A stretch of DNA of 36,668 nt from Bacteroidales bacterium (GCA_016285355.1 JAEEQP010000039.1:1-36668), one strand, 5' to 3'. Shown: positions 7,329 through 15,693, counted from the stretch's first letter. Notes: generated by a model not told the origin, from the letters alone. Numbers and translations are program-made.

Positions 7329-9041
7329 TCAAATCCAGTCGGAAAACGGGTCTTTTCCGAGGGTTTTTCCAAGGTTGGAGCGGTATTTTGCTACCGAGTT
7401 TTCGCTTAATCCGAGCAAATCGGCCTCTTCCTTGATGCGGAAGTGGAGGAAATTCAAAAGGAGGATATGCCGTTCCGTCTCGTTCAATTCGGGGTGCTCT
7501 TCCTTCAGTTTTGCCACGGCTTGCGGATAGGTTTCGTCCACGGCTTCGAGGATGCGCTGCAGCCTGTTCTTGGTGTTGGATTGGTAGATGTCCGCGACGC
7601 GCTGCTGCAATATCTCGCGTGTGTGCTGTGTGGCCTGTTCCACCTTGGTTTGCAGTTCGCGTTGCTCCTCGTCGTGCCGTTGTGTAGCTTCGTTTAAACG
7701 TTGAGAAGCCTCATTCAACCGTTGCGAGGCCTCGCTTATTCGTCGTTGCGCCTCGGCCTCTTGCATTGCCATGCGTTTTTTGCTTCTGTGCCGCATCAGA
7801 ATGACCATCACAGCCGCCAGCACCACAACCAAAGGCAGCACCACGGTAAGTGTTGCTCTCACGGCCTTTCTCCGCTCACGGAGCGAAGCGGCCTCTTGCT
7901 TTTCCTGCAAGTAGGTTTGGAACATATCGTTCAATGTCGAAACTCGCGCTTGATTGTTGGCAGTCGTAGCACCTTCTTCAGCAAGGAAGAGAGCATATTG
8001 GTTGGCTTTCAGTGTATCTCCCTCTGTTAAGGCGATGTTGCGTAAGAGAATTGCTGAGATTTTCGCTCCCTTCGCATGTTTTTCTAACACAGGTTCCAAA
8101 TAAACCTTTGCGGAGTCATATTGCCCCATATCTCGATAAATGCTGCCAATGAGCAGAAATCGATTAAGTCTTTCCATTTCATTTGACGCTTGCACCATCA
8201 TCCTTTTCAGGCTGTCCAATGAGGCCAATGTATCGTGATGGACATTATATTCGCATAACGCCAACATGGAAACAGCATCCCTGTAAAGCGAAGTCTTACT
8301 ATCGGGGTTGGTTTCCAATGCCATCTTATAGTAATACGCGGCACTGTCTTCCTCTTCTAACTTGTTATATTGTTGCCCAATAAAAAAATATGTATTGGCT
8401 ATCCTATCGGGCGAAGTCTGCGCTATTTTATCATACGACAAAGATTGCCTACCGCAATAAATCGCAGGTTCTTGCATGTATTGGGCGGAAAACAATTCCA
8501 CAAGCCTATTATAGGTCAAGGCCATAAAATTCGCTTTCGTGCCCACCAATTCATTCTCGGCAAAATGGTTTTCCATTGTCCGCAAGGCGCAGAGGTATTC
8601 GGTGCAGGCCTCGATAAGGCTGTCCTGCTCATAATACCCCACACCTTTAATATAATGGCCGCGGGCATTCAGGAATGGTAGGGACGCACCGCGTGCATCC
8701 GCTCCATGCAAATCCACAATCGAATCAAAATACCCCACCGCCTTCAGCACCTCTTCGCGGTTGCTCTGTGCATAGTCATTCTTAAACAGCAGCTCCGCAA
8801 TCAGCACCTGGCAATAATGCGCCTCAAACTCATTGAGGCTGTCGGCCTCGGGGCTTGCCGCAAACTCCATCATCATTTTCAGCGCACTGTCTGGCTGTTG
8901 CCACATCAAACTATCAATCCCCTCCAGCGTCCGATAGGATTTCCCGTCTCCTACAGACGAGGGCCTGGGTGAGGTCGGTGAACTCACACACCCCATCAGC
9001 ACAGCCATCAAAACAGTTCCAATGTAAACACACAATTTCAT
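7329..9041 (-). CDS. Membrane-anchored TPR protein with C-terminal HTH (LuxR-type) domain
   Basis: I chose the ATG at 9041 (570 residues) rather than the upstream start at 9059: it gives a clean lipoprotein-type leader (MKLCVYIGTVLMAVLMGC) and fits the promoter at 9047-9075. The order is leader, TPR-like helical repeats (about residues 30-370), one transmembrane helix (about 395-416, rich in V and L), a charged coiled coil with ASQRLNE repeats (about 418-490), and a helix-turn-helix at the C-terminus (ADLLGLSENSVAKYRSNLGK, about 535-555). Bacteroidetes have many such TPR-TM-HTH regulators; they are presumed to sense an envelope signal through the TPR part and act on DNA from the membrane. Its targets are unknown; the adjacent surface-protein array is the obvious candidate. 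Confidence 0.8.
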   Translation of the reverse strand: MKLCVYIGTVLMAVLMGCVSSPTSPRPSSVGDGKSYRTLEGIDSLMWQQPDSALKMMMEFAASPEADSLNEFEAHYCQVLIAELLFKNDYAQSNREEVLKAVGYFDSIVDLHGADARGASLPFLNARGHYIKGVGYYEQDSLIEACTEYLCALRTMENHFAENELVGTKANFMALTYNRLVELFSAQYMQEPAIYCGRQSLSYDKIAQTSPDRIANTYFFIGQQYNKLEEEDSAAYYYKMALETNPDSKTSLYRDAVSMLALCEYNVHHDTLASLDSLKRMMVQASNEMERLNRFLLIGSIYRDMGQYDSAKVYLEPVLEKHAKGAKISAILLRNIALTEGDTLKANQYALFLAEEGATTANNQARVSTLNDMFQTYLQEKQEAASLRERRKAVRATLTVVLPLVVVLAAVMVILMRHRSKKRMAMQEAEAQRRISEASQRLNEASQRLNEATQRHDEEQRELQTKVEQATQHTREILQQRVADIYQSNTKNRLQRILEAVDETYPQAVAKLKEEHPELNETERHILLLNFLHFRIKEEADLLGLSENSVAKYRSNLGKTLGKDPFSDWI

Positions 9042-9046
9042 GGCTG

Positions 9047-9075
9047 CAAAATTACTCAAAATCCATCAAACTCAA
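9047..9075 (-). promoter_or_regulatory. Promoter of the TPR-HTH regulator gene
   Basis: Minus-strand TAATTTTG (9047-9054) with TTG at 9073-9075, 18 bases upstream. The predicted transcription start falls at or next to the ATG at 9041, so the mRNA may be leaderless or nearly so. Confidence 0.5.
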
Positions 9076-9172
9076 ATCAGAAACTCCAATATGTTCAATT
9101 GCTCTCTTGACATAATTGTCCTTTTACCTGGAAAGATGATGCAATTTCGCCAAATGATGAAACCTTAAATGA

Positions 9173-10405
9173 TTATTTCACTTCCACCGTTGCATACCGA
9201 TACTCCTTTCCATCATCAAACCGCAGTAGATACTCGCCCTTGTAAAGCGCCAGTTTGAACTCTTTTTCATCTTTGCCGTACATATACTGGTCGATGGGGA
9301 CGCATTGCTCGCCTTCCGATTTCAGGAACGCGCTCACGCAGCCTTCGGGAAAGCCGTTTTTGTCGATGAAACGGCGGTCGAGGGAAAAAAGCATCTTGCC
9401 GTTGTAAAGTTTCCATTCGGGGATGTTGTCTTCGATGAAACGCGTGCGTGGCAGACAGCAGGTGGCATCCATACCCGAAAGGTTAGTGTAAATATGCTTT
9501 ACCGTGTCGTAAATAATAACGGGCTCGCGGACAGGCATGGCATCAATCAGGTCGTAATAGGTAGTCAGCAAAGAGTCCGCTTCTCCATACGGGTCGTCAA
9601 AAAACATGGCACAGTCCATCGTAAACGGGTCGATGCCCGACTGTTCCTTGAAATACCGGCCCATCGCGTACCATCCGTTTCGGTCGGCGATATGCCCGAA
9701 GCCGCCCAAAAGCAGGAATTTTGCCTCGGGGTCTTTGTCAAGGATATTTTGGACCAAGTTTTTTGCCTGATTCACTTCACGGTCAACACCAAAACCGGAG
9801 CCTTCGTAAGGCACAAGCGTATAACCCAAGTTGAGGGCTGTCCTAAACAGATCGCCAAACACAGGCTCGTCGCTATACCATCCGGTCTCACCTTTCAATA
9901 CAGTGCGTCTTTGATTCAGGAGCGAGTCTGATGCCCTTAAAGTTTCAGCAGCGAGATAGCGGTAGCCGTTTTGGTAGCATTTCTCCAACCAACTGATTAC
10001 GAAAGCTCGACTGTGAGGATTGAAGTGCATCTCATTCATCATAATGACACGGTTGTTCTCAATGATGCTGTCCATCATTTCCGACAAAGGAATGGCTTTC
10101 GCATCTTTGTAATTATGCTTGAATCTCATGTTGTCGATGAATTGCGTCCCACAAGCCTCGGCCTCGCGTCTTGCTTCCTTGTATCGTCCCATCCGCGAAT
10201 ACAAAATGCTGAGCCAATCATGGTAGCCGCTTTCAAACTTTGATCCGATATAGATGCTGTCCATATCAAGCAGTTTCAACAGCGAGCGGTAACTGAATCC
10301 GTCTTCTTTGGCAACGGCGGAAGGATGTTTCAGGTTGTCGTTTTGCGCCAAGGCGCTTTGAAAAGAAAGTGCTGCCAAAAGCAATAGAAAGTAAATTTTC
10401 TTCAT
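9173..10405 (-). CDS. Secreted TIKI/ChaN/EreA-superfamily protein
   Basis: This 410-residue protein has a signal peptide (FLLLLAALSFQSALAQ/N). After an N-terminal helical part (about residues 25-110, with RMGRYKEARREAEAC resembling a TPR helix) comes a segment with NEMHFNPHSRAF around residue 125, then a helix and YLAAETL. Further on are VPYEGSGFG (about residue 200) and LLLGGFGHIAD (about 235). The E-x-H near the start and the later G-x-H after a hydrophobic strand match the TIKI fold superfamily, which includes haem-uptake ChaN and erythromycin esterase-like proteins. The last ~100 residues form an extra beta-rich domain. Which activity it has (esterase, protease-like, ligand binding) cannot be decided from sequence alone. 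It is a single gene, head to tail with its neighbours. Confidence 0.6.
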   Translation of the reverse strand: MKKIYFLLLLAALSFQSALAQNDNLKHPSAVAKEDGFSYRSLLKLLDMDSIYIGSKFESGYHDWLSILYSRMGRYKEARREAEACGTQFIDNMRFKHNYKDAKAIPLSEMMDSIIENNRVIMMNEMHFNPHSRAFVISWLEKCYQNGYRYLAAETLRASDSLLNQRRTVLKGETGWYSDEPVFGDLFRTALNLGYTLVPYEGSGFGVDREVNQAKNLVQNILDKDPEAKFLLLGGFGHIADRNGWYAMGRYFKEQSGIDPFTMDCAMFFDDPYGEADSLLTTYYDLIDAMPVREPVIIYDTVKHIYTNLSGMDATCCLPRTRFIEDNIPEWKLYNGKMLFSLDRRFIDKNGFPEGCVSAFLKSEGEQCVPIDQYMYGKDEKEFKLALYKGEYLLRFDDGKEYRYATVEVK

Positions 10406-10471
10406 AGAGTGTGATTTTTAATGGTTAAACTATCCAATAATAGGCTTAAACACTACAAAAATCGTTCCAAT

Positions 10472-11053
10472 TTACTTTTCGTCTTGATCGTTTTTATCTA
10501 AATCCTCCAGCACCTGCTCCAACATAAGCTCGACATCAGGTGACACACAAACGTAGCCGATGTAGTAGGAAACCCACATGAAGAGAGCAATAAAGCAACA
10601 CACAAAGAAGATGGGGAGCACTATTTCTAGGTTTGATGGCCAATTTAAGATGAGCACGTATGCCCCCCATGCCAGTATAAGCAAAGCGGTTAAGACCCAC
10701 ATGAGCATATTTACCCTTTTGTAGATTTTCAGGGCCATACGGATTCGCCGCGCGTATTCCGCCATAGGCATGGAGGCAGAACTGCCTTTGCGAGCCACAC
10801 GGTAAAGGTAAATGCTTAAAATGAGGTTCCCCAAGCAAAAAAATAAAAATATTCCCAGCTCAAGTTTCCAATAGCAGTAGGCTGCCCACGCAGTATATAT
10901 GATGATGTTGCCTATCAATTTCCGTTGTAATTCGGACACGTGTTTTTTAGTGGCTTCACTGACAAGCCTTTTGTCAACGATGCTTTCATTCTCCAACTTT
11001 TCGTTCAAAGTGGCCAATTGCGCCCGCATTTCTTCCAATTCGTTGTTTTCCAT
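10472..11053 (-). CDS. Four-helix membrane protein paired with ECF sigma factor
   Basis: This 193-residue protein has a charged N-terminal coiled coil (residues 1-45), then four hydrophobic helices (about 46-65, 67-85, 118-135 and 142-165). It ends in an acidic cytoplasmic-type tail (LEDLDKNDQDEK). It starts 12 bases after the stop codon of the sigma-factor gene, so the two are co-transcribed. Position suggests an anti-sigma or sensor role, but no known anti-sigma zinc motif (HxxxCxxC) is present and I do not recognise the family. Confidence 0.75.
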   Translation of the reverse strand: MENNELEEMRAQLATLNEKLENESIVDKRLVSEATKKHVSELQRKLIGNIIIYTAWAAYCYWKLELGIFLFFCLGNLILSIYLYRVARKGSSASMPMAEYARRIRMALKIYKRVNMLMWVLTALLILAWGAYVLILNWPSNLEIVLPIFFVCCFIALFMWVSYYIGYVCVSPDVELMLEQVLEDLDKNDQDEK

Positions 11054-11065
11054 TATTTTGCGTTT

Positions 11066-11548
11066 TTAGTCGTTTGACATTTTCTTCAGTTGTTCCTTGA
11101 TTCTGACCAATTTGACGGAGACATTCTTGGTGGAGATGCCGATGATTTGCCCGATTTCCTCGTAACTCATGTTTTCTAACCAAAGCAGGATGATGGCCCT
11201 GTCCACCACGCTGAGTTTGTTGATGCGGCGGTAGAGTTGCTGGATTTGTCGTGTGTCGTCGTCGGTGTCGGTAAAGAGGTTGATGTCCATGTTGAGGGGA
11301 ATTGTCTCGACACTGCGTTCCTTCTTGCGTTCGAAGGTGAGGCAGGTGTTGAGGCTGACGCGCCAGATCCAAGTCTTCACGTCGCATTGCCCTTTGAACG
11401 AGTCAAAACCCCGCCACAGGTTAATGAGCGTCTCTTGGAACAAGTCGTTGGCCTCGTCGTTGTCCTTCGAGAAGAGGTAGCACACGGTGTAGATGGTGTT
11501 TTTGTGCGCCTTCACGATGCCTGCAAATTCCCTTTCTTTCTCTTTCAT
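11066..11548 (-). CDS. ECF-type RNA polymerase sigma factor
   Basis: A 160-residue sigma-70 family protein of ECF size. Region 2 is visible at about residues 20-80 (FSKDNDEANDLFQETLINLWRG, then DVKTWIWRVSLNTC), and region 4 at about 105-155 (LSVVDRAIILLWLENMSYEEIG, then IGISTKNVSVKLVRIKEQLK). These bind the -10-like and -35-like promoter elements, respectively. The partner gene directly downstream encodes a four-helix membrane protein. Upstream (11549-11572) there is a degenerate copy of the GAGCTTGTCGAAG-type dispersed repeat instead of an obvious promoter box. Regulon unknown. Confidence 0.92.
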   Translation of the reverse strand: MKEKEREFAGIVKAHKNTIYTVCYLFSKDNDEANDLFQETLINLWRGFDSFKGQCDVKTWIWRVSLNTCLTFERKKERSVETIPLNMDINLFTDTDDDTRQIQQLYRRINKLSVVDRAIILLWLENMSYEEIGQIIGISTKNVSVKLVRIKEQLKKMSND

Positions 11549-11636
11549 GGTTACTGAGTTTGTCGAAGTTTGGTTCAGAATCGTTTGCTTATTAGACGCA
11601 AAAAAAGCGGAAAAACTACAGGGAAAGGGAGGTTTT

Positions 11637-12650
11637 TTAGTATTTTCTGCTTCTGAATCTTTGTTCCAATTCTCTCATGCTGTCCATCAGTTCGGCAAAG
11701 GTTGGGCGGGAGCCGTAGATCATGGCGCCAGTCATCAACTCGTAATCAATTTGCCAATTTTCGCGACATTCTTTGGGCGGAACGAGTTGGATGCGGTCGC
11801 GAATATCAGGCGTATAATCAACACCTTGCATACTGGTCAAAGTGGATCGGTGATGGCTGATGGTTTCCCACAACGCATTGTCTTGAATGGCTTTCTCCAC
11901 AATGCCATTTCGCATCATCATGTGAAGGTCATAGATGTGGCGCGAGCGTCGATGGGCTTCTACTGAATTGTTGACAGAAAATAGTTCGTGTAAGAGAAAG
12001 GCTTTTTCCAAGAAAGTCTTTTCGGCCACGGCAGTTTTGATAAAAGCATCTGAAATCTTTGTGGAAATGGTAGGCATTGCATTCTCAATCATGCTGTTTA
12101 TCTTTCTGTTTTCAGCCGGTTCAAGCAAGGAACGCGCACCTGCCTCTATCTTGATGATGGGCGCTATGTAATCCAATTTGTCATCGAAAATGGATTGGTA
12201 TCGAACAAATATAATTCGAGGTTCGGGATAGGTTGATTCGCCTTCGCCATCGGGTTGTGCTTCAATCTGGCACAGGTCTTTAAGTGGGGTGTTGTTGACG
12301 GCATTTTGTAACTGATGACAGAGTTCTTCCCTGACAAAAATTGATGATGCTTTGCGTAGTTTCTTGACGCCTTTTTTCGTCAAATCACCGTCAAGATTGA
12401 ATAGGTTTCGGTCTATGGCCAAATCTATGTCTTCCGAAAAGCGGTTGATTAGTCCCCAAATTTTGCTGAGAGAAGTACCGCCTTTGAAAACAAGGCTTGC
12501 ACCACAGGGAAGTCCAAACATGATTTGAAGCATGGCCGTAACCCACAAGTCCTTCTCGACGGCTTGCATGGGCAACGACAGGCGGATGGCGGTTTGTTCC
12601 ATAATGAGCCGCTGTTCGGCGACGGTCATGGTGAAATAGTTATTCTTCAT
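11637..12650 (-). CDS. AbiEii/AbiGii-family nucleotidyltransferase toxin
   Basis: A 337-residue protein of the AbiEii toxin family (DUF1814). The nucleotidyltransferase core is seen in VFKGGTSLSKIW (about residues 54-65) followed by SEDIDLAID (about 70-78), the G-S plus D-x-D arrangement of the polymerase-beta superfamily. Related toxins, such as MenT from mycobacteria, modify tRNA acceptor ends and stop growth; for this copy that is inference. The reading frame overlaps the antitoxin gene by 11 bases (12640-12650), so the pair is translationally coupled, with antitoxin first. Length and motif set appear complete. Confidence 0.88.
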   Translation of the reverse strand: MKNNYFTMTVAEQRLIMEQTAIRLSLPMQAVEKDLWVTAMLQIMFGLPCGASLVFKGGTSLSKIWGLINRFSEDIDLAIDRNLFNLDGDLTKKGVKKLRKASSIFVREELCHQLQNAVNNTPLKDLCQIEAQPDGEGESTYPEPRIIFVRYQSIFDDKLDYIAPIIKIEAGARSLLEPAENRKINSMIENAMPTISTKISDAFIKTAVAEKTFLEKAFLLHELFSVNNSVEAHRRSRHIYDLHMMMRNGIVEKAIQDNALWETISHHRSTLTSMQGVDYTPDIRDRIQLVPPKECRENWQIDYELMTGAMIYGSRPTFAELMDSMRELEQRFRSRKY

Positions 12651-13254
12651 AGAGTGATTTAAGGATTGACGACACCCAAGCAGGCATCAGTTTGTAATCT
12701 TGTTTCACGCTTTGGCTCGTGTCTTTCGCCAACAATTCTTTGGTGTGGGCAAGAACCTCATCGGTGATATGATCTTTCCCTAAACTCTTGAATGCAAAAG
12801 TGAGCAGCATGGCCAAATAGGAATTGAAAGCCAAGTTTTTAGGCGTGGTATGCTTGAATTCGATGGTTGCGCCGTTGTATAGGGTGAGTTTGCGGTTGCT
12901 TCCATCTGTCAAATATTGGATGTTCATGGGAATTTGGGTGGAAAAACCAAGCCTGTTGAGCGCATAAAGCCCTGTTGGCACAATCCGGGCTTTGTCGCGT
13001 TTGGCGATGGCTTCGGCGATGGTTTCCAAAGTAGGATACAATACGCCTATCCCTAATTTCTTGTCAATTTTGGGGTAGTAATAAATACCTCTGCTGATAC
13101 GAAGAAGGATGCCTTCTTTGGCCATTCTTTCCAAGGCCTTGTTGATGGTTTTTTGCTCCCCAAAACGCACAAAATCCGAGGAAAAAATTGCCGTACCCCT
13201 CCCGCATTTTTTGATACTTTTAAGTATTTTGTTTTCAATGGATTGAATATCCAT
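12640..13254 (-). CDS. AbiEi-type antitoxin / transcriptional regulator (DUF6088-like)
   Basis: I take the ATG at 13254 (204 residues), not the longer frame from 13305, because the longer one would run through the palindromic operator at 13266-13300. The N-terminal ~75 residues form a winged helix (IFSSDFVRFGEQKTINKALE, then GILLRISRGIYYYPK), typical of AbiEi antitoxins and DUF6088 proteins that autorepress their operon. The C-terminal part (about 80-200) is the domain that neutralises the toxin. The toxin gene follows with an 11-base overlap. Type IV antitoxins act without binding toxin protein; whether this one does so is unknown. Confidence 0.85.
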   Translation of the reverse strand: MDIQSIENKILKSIKKCGRGTAIFSSDFVRFGEQKTINKALERMAKEGILLRISRGIYYYPKIDKKLGIGVLYPTLETIAEAIAKRDKARIVPTGLYALNRLGFSTQIPMNIQYLTDGSNRKLTLYNGATIEFKHTTPKNLAFNSYLAMLLTFAFKSLGKDHITDEVLAHTKELLAKDTSQSVKQDYKLMPAWVSSILKSLYEE

Positions 13255-13265
13255 AATAGATGTAA

Positions 13266-13300
13266 TTTTGTCGCAAAAATACAATATTTTTACGACAAAA
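13266..13300. promoter_or_regulatory. Palindromic operator over the toxin-antitoxin promoter
   Basis: Two 16-base arms (TTTTGTCGCAAAAATA at 13266-13281 and its inverse at 13285-13300) match at 15 of 16 positions around a three-base CAA spacer. On the minus strand the left arm contains a perfect -7 box TATTTTTG (13274-13281), only ~20 bases before the antitoxin ATG. A repressor bound here would block RNA polymerase, so this is very likely the AbiEi autoregulatory site. Confidence 0.8.
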
Positions 13301-13320
13301 CGCACTCAGGTATCATTTTT

Positions 13321-14586
13321 TCATTCTATCCTCACCCGATACAATGCCTTCCGCCGATTAACGCCTGTCGGATAGATGAAATATAGCACCCCATCATGAA
13401 TCCTCATGTTCTCCGCGAAGGGATAGCCGCTGAGGTCCATGACGGCGGAGGCGGTGCCGGTCTTCAGGTCGATGCGCTTGAGGGTGTAGATGCCGTCATT
13501 GACGAAGAAGGTGTAGAACTCCTTTCGCGCTGCATCGTACATCATTTTCTGTTTCCAGCGGCGGTCGGGCTCCATCTTGCCGTTCCATTTTCGGTATTCG
13601 TGGAAGGTGAGGGGATAGCGTTCCTGTTCGTTGCCCATGTTATCGAAGATGAGGGTCTCATGGTCGGTGTAGGCGAAGAGGTAGAACTTGTTGTCGATGG
13701 CGTAAATCGGGTTATAGATAGGATCGGCAACCCAGAAGTTGGCACCGATACCACCTCTTGTATGTGTCAACAACCAAATGTCGTCGCGACCTTCTTCATC
13801 CACGATGTAATGGAGCAGGTAAGGCTCTTTGTCGCTGTTGAGGATGTTGCAGTAATAAGCCATCTCCTTGTTGTAATAAAAGTACCGCCCTGTGATGAAA
13901 ACGCTGTCGGAGGCGGCCACGATGGTGGAGAACTTGTCGTAGAAAGTCTTGCGCGGCATGGAATGGTAGAAATTCATCTGGCCTTTCCTTCCGTTGCCAT
14001 ATTCTATGAATCCTACTAAGCTGGCTTGGTAGTCGTTGAGGGCATAAATGTCGCCGAAAGCGTCCTTAGTGAGGTATTTGTAACGCGAAGAAATCGGCAA
14101 TTCATGCAGTGTATCCATGTCGAAGGAGAGGTGGAGCAGGGCGGAATGGCGGCGGCGATAGACAATCATATAGATGCCGTCATCGCGGAGGGTGTAGTCA
14201 AGGATGGTCATCACAGGATTGTCGTAGGCGATATGGGGCGCGTTGGCCGTAATCTCCACTTCAAGTAGCTCGTGGCTCTTGGTTTTCATCTTGACAGTCA
14301 GGTTCTTGCCGTTGATGTCTTTTGGGTTAATGGTGTAATAGGTCGGCTCAAAGACCATGTGGGCGAAACGGAGTTTTTCGCCTGCTTTGGCATGGCTATA
14401 GGTGAAACGGCCATGCTCGTCGGTCACCGAAACGAGGAGCGAGTCGTAGACATATACGCTCACATTCTCAATGGCCTTGCCGTTCTCGTCCTTGCAGTAG
14501 CCTTGAACGATTTGGCGTTCTTGGGCTGATGCCTGAAAGGCAGAAATAAAGTAGAGAAGTAGCAGAAATAGGGTAGACTTTTTCAT
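13321..14586 (-). CDS. Secreted protein with carboxypeptidase-regulatory-like domain and beta-propeller
   Basis: The start is the ATG at 14586 (421 residues), which gives the signal peptide LFLLLLYFISAFQASAQ/E; the longer frame to 14661 would cover the promoter. The first ~90 mature residues are a CarboxypepD_reg-like domain (VQGYCKDENGKAIENVSVYV, TDEHGRFTYS). The rest (about 120-420) consists of beta-rich units such as DIYALNDYQASLVGF and NKFYLFAYTDHETLIFD, in the style of the six-bladed propeller proteins common in Bacteroidales. No sorting domain or SusCD partner is present. It is a single gene, divergent from the acyltransferase at 14792. Function unknown, with ligand binding on the surface or in the periplasm the likeliest. 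Confidence 0.75.
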   Translation of the reverse strand: MKKSTLFLLLLYFISAFQASAQERQIVQGYCKDENGKAIENVSVYVYDSLLVSVTDEHGRFTYSHAKAGEKLRFAHMVFEPTYYTINPKDINGKNLTVKMKTKSHELLEVEITANAPHIAYDNPVMTILDYTLRDDGIYMIVYRRRHSALLHLSFDMDTLHELPISSRYKYLTKDAFGDIYALNDYQASLVGFIEYGNGRKGQMNFYHSMPRKTFYDKFSTIVAASDSVFITGRYFYYNKEMAYYCNILNSDKEPYLLHYIVDEEGRDDIWLLTHTRGGIGANFWVADPIYNPIYAIDNKFYLFAYTDHETLIFDNMGNEQERYPLTFHEYRKWNGKMEPDRRWKQKMMYDAARKEFYTFFVNDGIYTLKRIDLKTGTASAVMDLSGYPFAENMRIHDGVLYFIYPTGVNRRKALYRVRIE

Positions 14587-14599
14587 AGTTATTGAGCGT

Positions 14600-14618
14600 T
14601 TTTTGACGGTCAAAAATA
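14600..14618 (-). promoter_or_regulatory. Promoter with overlapping inverted repeat, propeller gene
   Basis: Minus-strand -7 box TATTTTTG (14611-14618). It overlaps a perfect 8-base inverted repeat TTTTTGAC-G-GTCAAAAA (14600-14616), which might be an operator. No good -33 TTG is found at the usual distance. Confidence 0.35.
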
Positions 14619-14770
14619 GAAAATAATTCAATTCAAATATGATTTTTTGTATTTCAGACAAAAAATTTCTTCTTTAATAACACGATTTGCCATAAATGGT
14701 TCATGAATTTTCATGTAATTATTTTTGAAAAATTCGTGGCAAATTCATGAGAATTTATGTTTAATATTCC

Positions 14771-14778
14771 TATTTTTG
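14771..14778 (+). promoter_or_regulatory. -7 box of the acyltransferase gene
   Basis: TATTTTTG lies 13 bases before the ATG at 14792, implying a very short leader. No clear TTG is seen at the -33 position. Confidence 0.4.
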
Positions 14779-14791
14779 CCCATTCAAAACG

Positions 14792-15541
14792 ATGCTCATG
14801 ACCGCTTTCGATTTCTTCAATATCATCCGCTCCATTCCTAAGACCCTGCGCTTCAACCTGCATTATTTTCCGCTGAAGACAGCTTTGAAACTGCCTGTCG
14901 TGGTGTCGCATCGCACCTATCTGCGCGAGTTGCACGGTAAAGTGGAGCTTCCTGAGAAGGTGGAAACGGCAATGGTGAAAATTGGTTTCGGCGACGTGGG
15001 TCACTACGACCGCAAACGCTCACGTGGCATCTGGCAGGTGAGCGGCACGGTCAGCTTTGGCGGCAAGGCGAGCATCGGGCATGGCTCCAAACTCTCGGTG
15101 CGCGGTGACTTGAAACTCGGTGCAGGTTTCAACATGACAGCGGAAAGCACCATCGTCTGCGCCAAGGACATCCGTTTTGGCGACGACTGTCTGCTGAGTT
15201 GGGACATCCTCGTGATGGATACCGATGAGCATCCCTTGTATAATAGACACGAGACTGCGAGACGCGAGACGCGGGACTCCAGCGTTGTCCCGTGTCCCGA
15301 AGTCCCGTGTCCCGAGTCAAATGATACGGAAAACGAACGTATCAATCCCGACAAGCCCATCATTGTGGGCAACCATGTGTGGATTGGATGCAAGTGTGTG
15401 CTGCTGAAAGGTGCCGAGGTGCCTGACAATACAGTCATAGCAGCAGGTACATTACTAACTTCAACCTTCAACGGCGAGTATCAGGTGATTGGTGGCAACC
15501 CACCGTCCATCCTGAAACATGAGGTCCGCTGGGAACACTGA
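14792..15541 (+). CDS. Left-handed beta-helix (hexapeptide) acyltransferase
   Basis: A 249-residue member of the LbH acyltransferase family, probably O-acetylating a surface or capsular sugar. The hexapeptide coils are visible from about residue 75 (ISF/IGHGSKLSV, LKLGAGFNM, DIRFGDDCLLSWD). The catalytic histidine is His147 in the motif DTDEHPL, and the usual closing part is KPIIVGNHVWIGCKCVLLKG and VIAAGTLLT. Between these, residues about 152-179, lies an unusual loop (RRETRDSS, VPCPEVPCPES) encoded by repeated GTCCCGTGTCCCG units, in frame, where other members have a short turn. ATG 14798 is a possible alternative start two codons later. It is a single gene, convergent with adk; the acceptor sugar is unknown. 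Confidence 0.88.
   Translation: MLMTAFDFFNIIRSIPKTLRFNLHYFPLKTALKLPVVVSHRTYLRELHGKVELPEKVETAMVKIGFGDVGHYDRKRSRGIWQVSGTVSFGGKASIGHGSKLSVRGDLKLGAGFNMTAESTIVCAKDIRFGDDCLLSWDILVMDTDEHPLYNRHETARRETRDSSVVPCPEVPCPESNDTENERINPDKPIIVGNHVWIGCKCVLLKGAEVPDNTVIAAGTLLTSTFNGEYQVIGGNPPSILKHEVRWEH
15251..15320. repeat. Repeat insertion inside acyltransferase gene
   Basis: Short units on one side (GAGACGCGAGACGCGGGAC) and inverted units on the other (GTCCCGTGTCCCGAAGTCCC) form an imperfect hairpin. The total length leaves the reading frame intact. It looks like a dispersed palindromic repeat that entered the gene. Confidence 0.6.
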
Positions 15542-15548
15542 TTTTTTG

Positions 15549-15684
15549 TCACAAAACTTACAAAACGTTCAAAACCATCTTTATAACGTGGGCGGCTCCA
15601 CAACCGTGTCGCCGCCGGGAAGCAGCCGGTTGGCGTGCTTCCCAACGAAAACAAAAGGTTTTGCCAGTTTTGAAGGTTTTGTGA
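15549..15684. repeat. Structured repeat element, copy D1
   Basis: A 136-bp element with inverted ends: TCACAAAACTTACAAAAC at the left and the inverse of TCACAAAACCTTCAAAAC at the right. Inside are two hairpins (GGCGGC...GCCGCC and GGGAAGCA...TGCTTCCC). It fills the whole space between the convergent acyltransferase and adk genes. The second copy is D2, 17033-17170. Confidence 0.8.
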
Positions 15685-15693
15685 AGAAAAAAA

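Noticed and set aside
9305..9931. Plus-strand 208-residue open frame
   Set aside because: Lies antisense within the TIKI-like gene; composition is that of a shadow frame.
13396..14019. Plus-strand 207-residue open frame rich in Val and Glu
   Set aside because: Antisense to the propeller gene; the Val/Glu richness follows from the opposite strand's codons.
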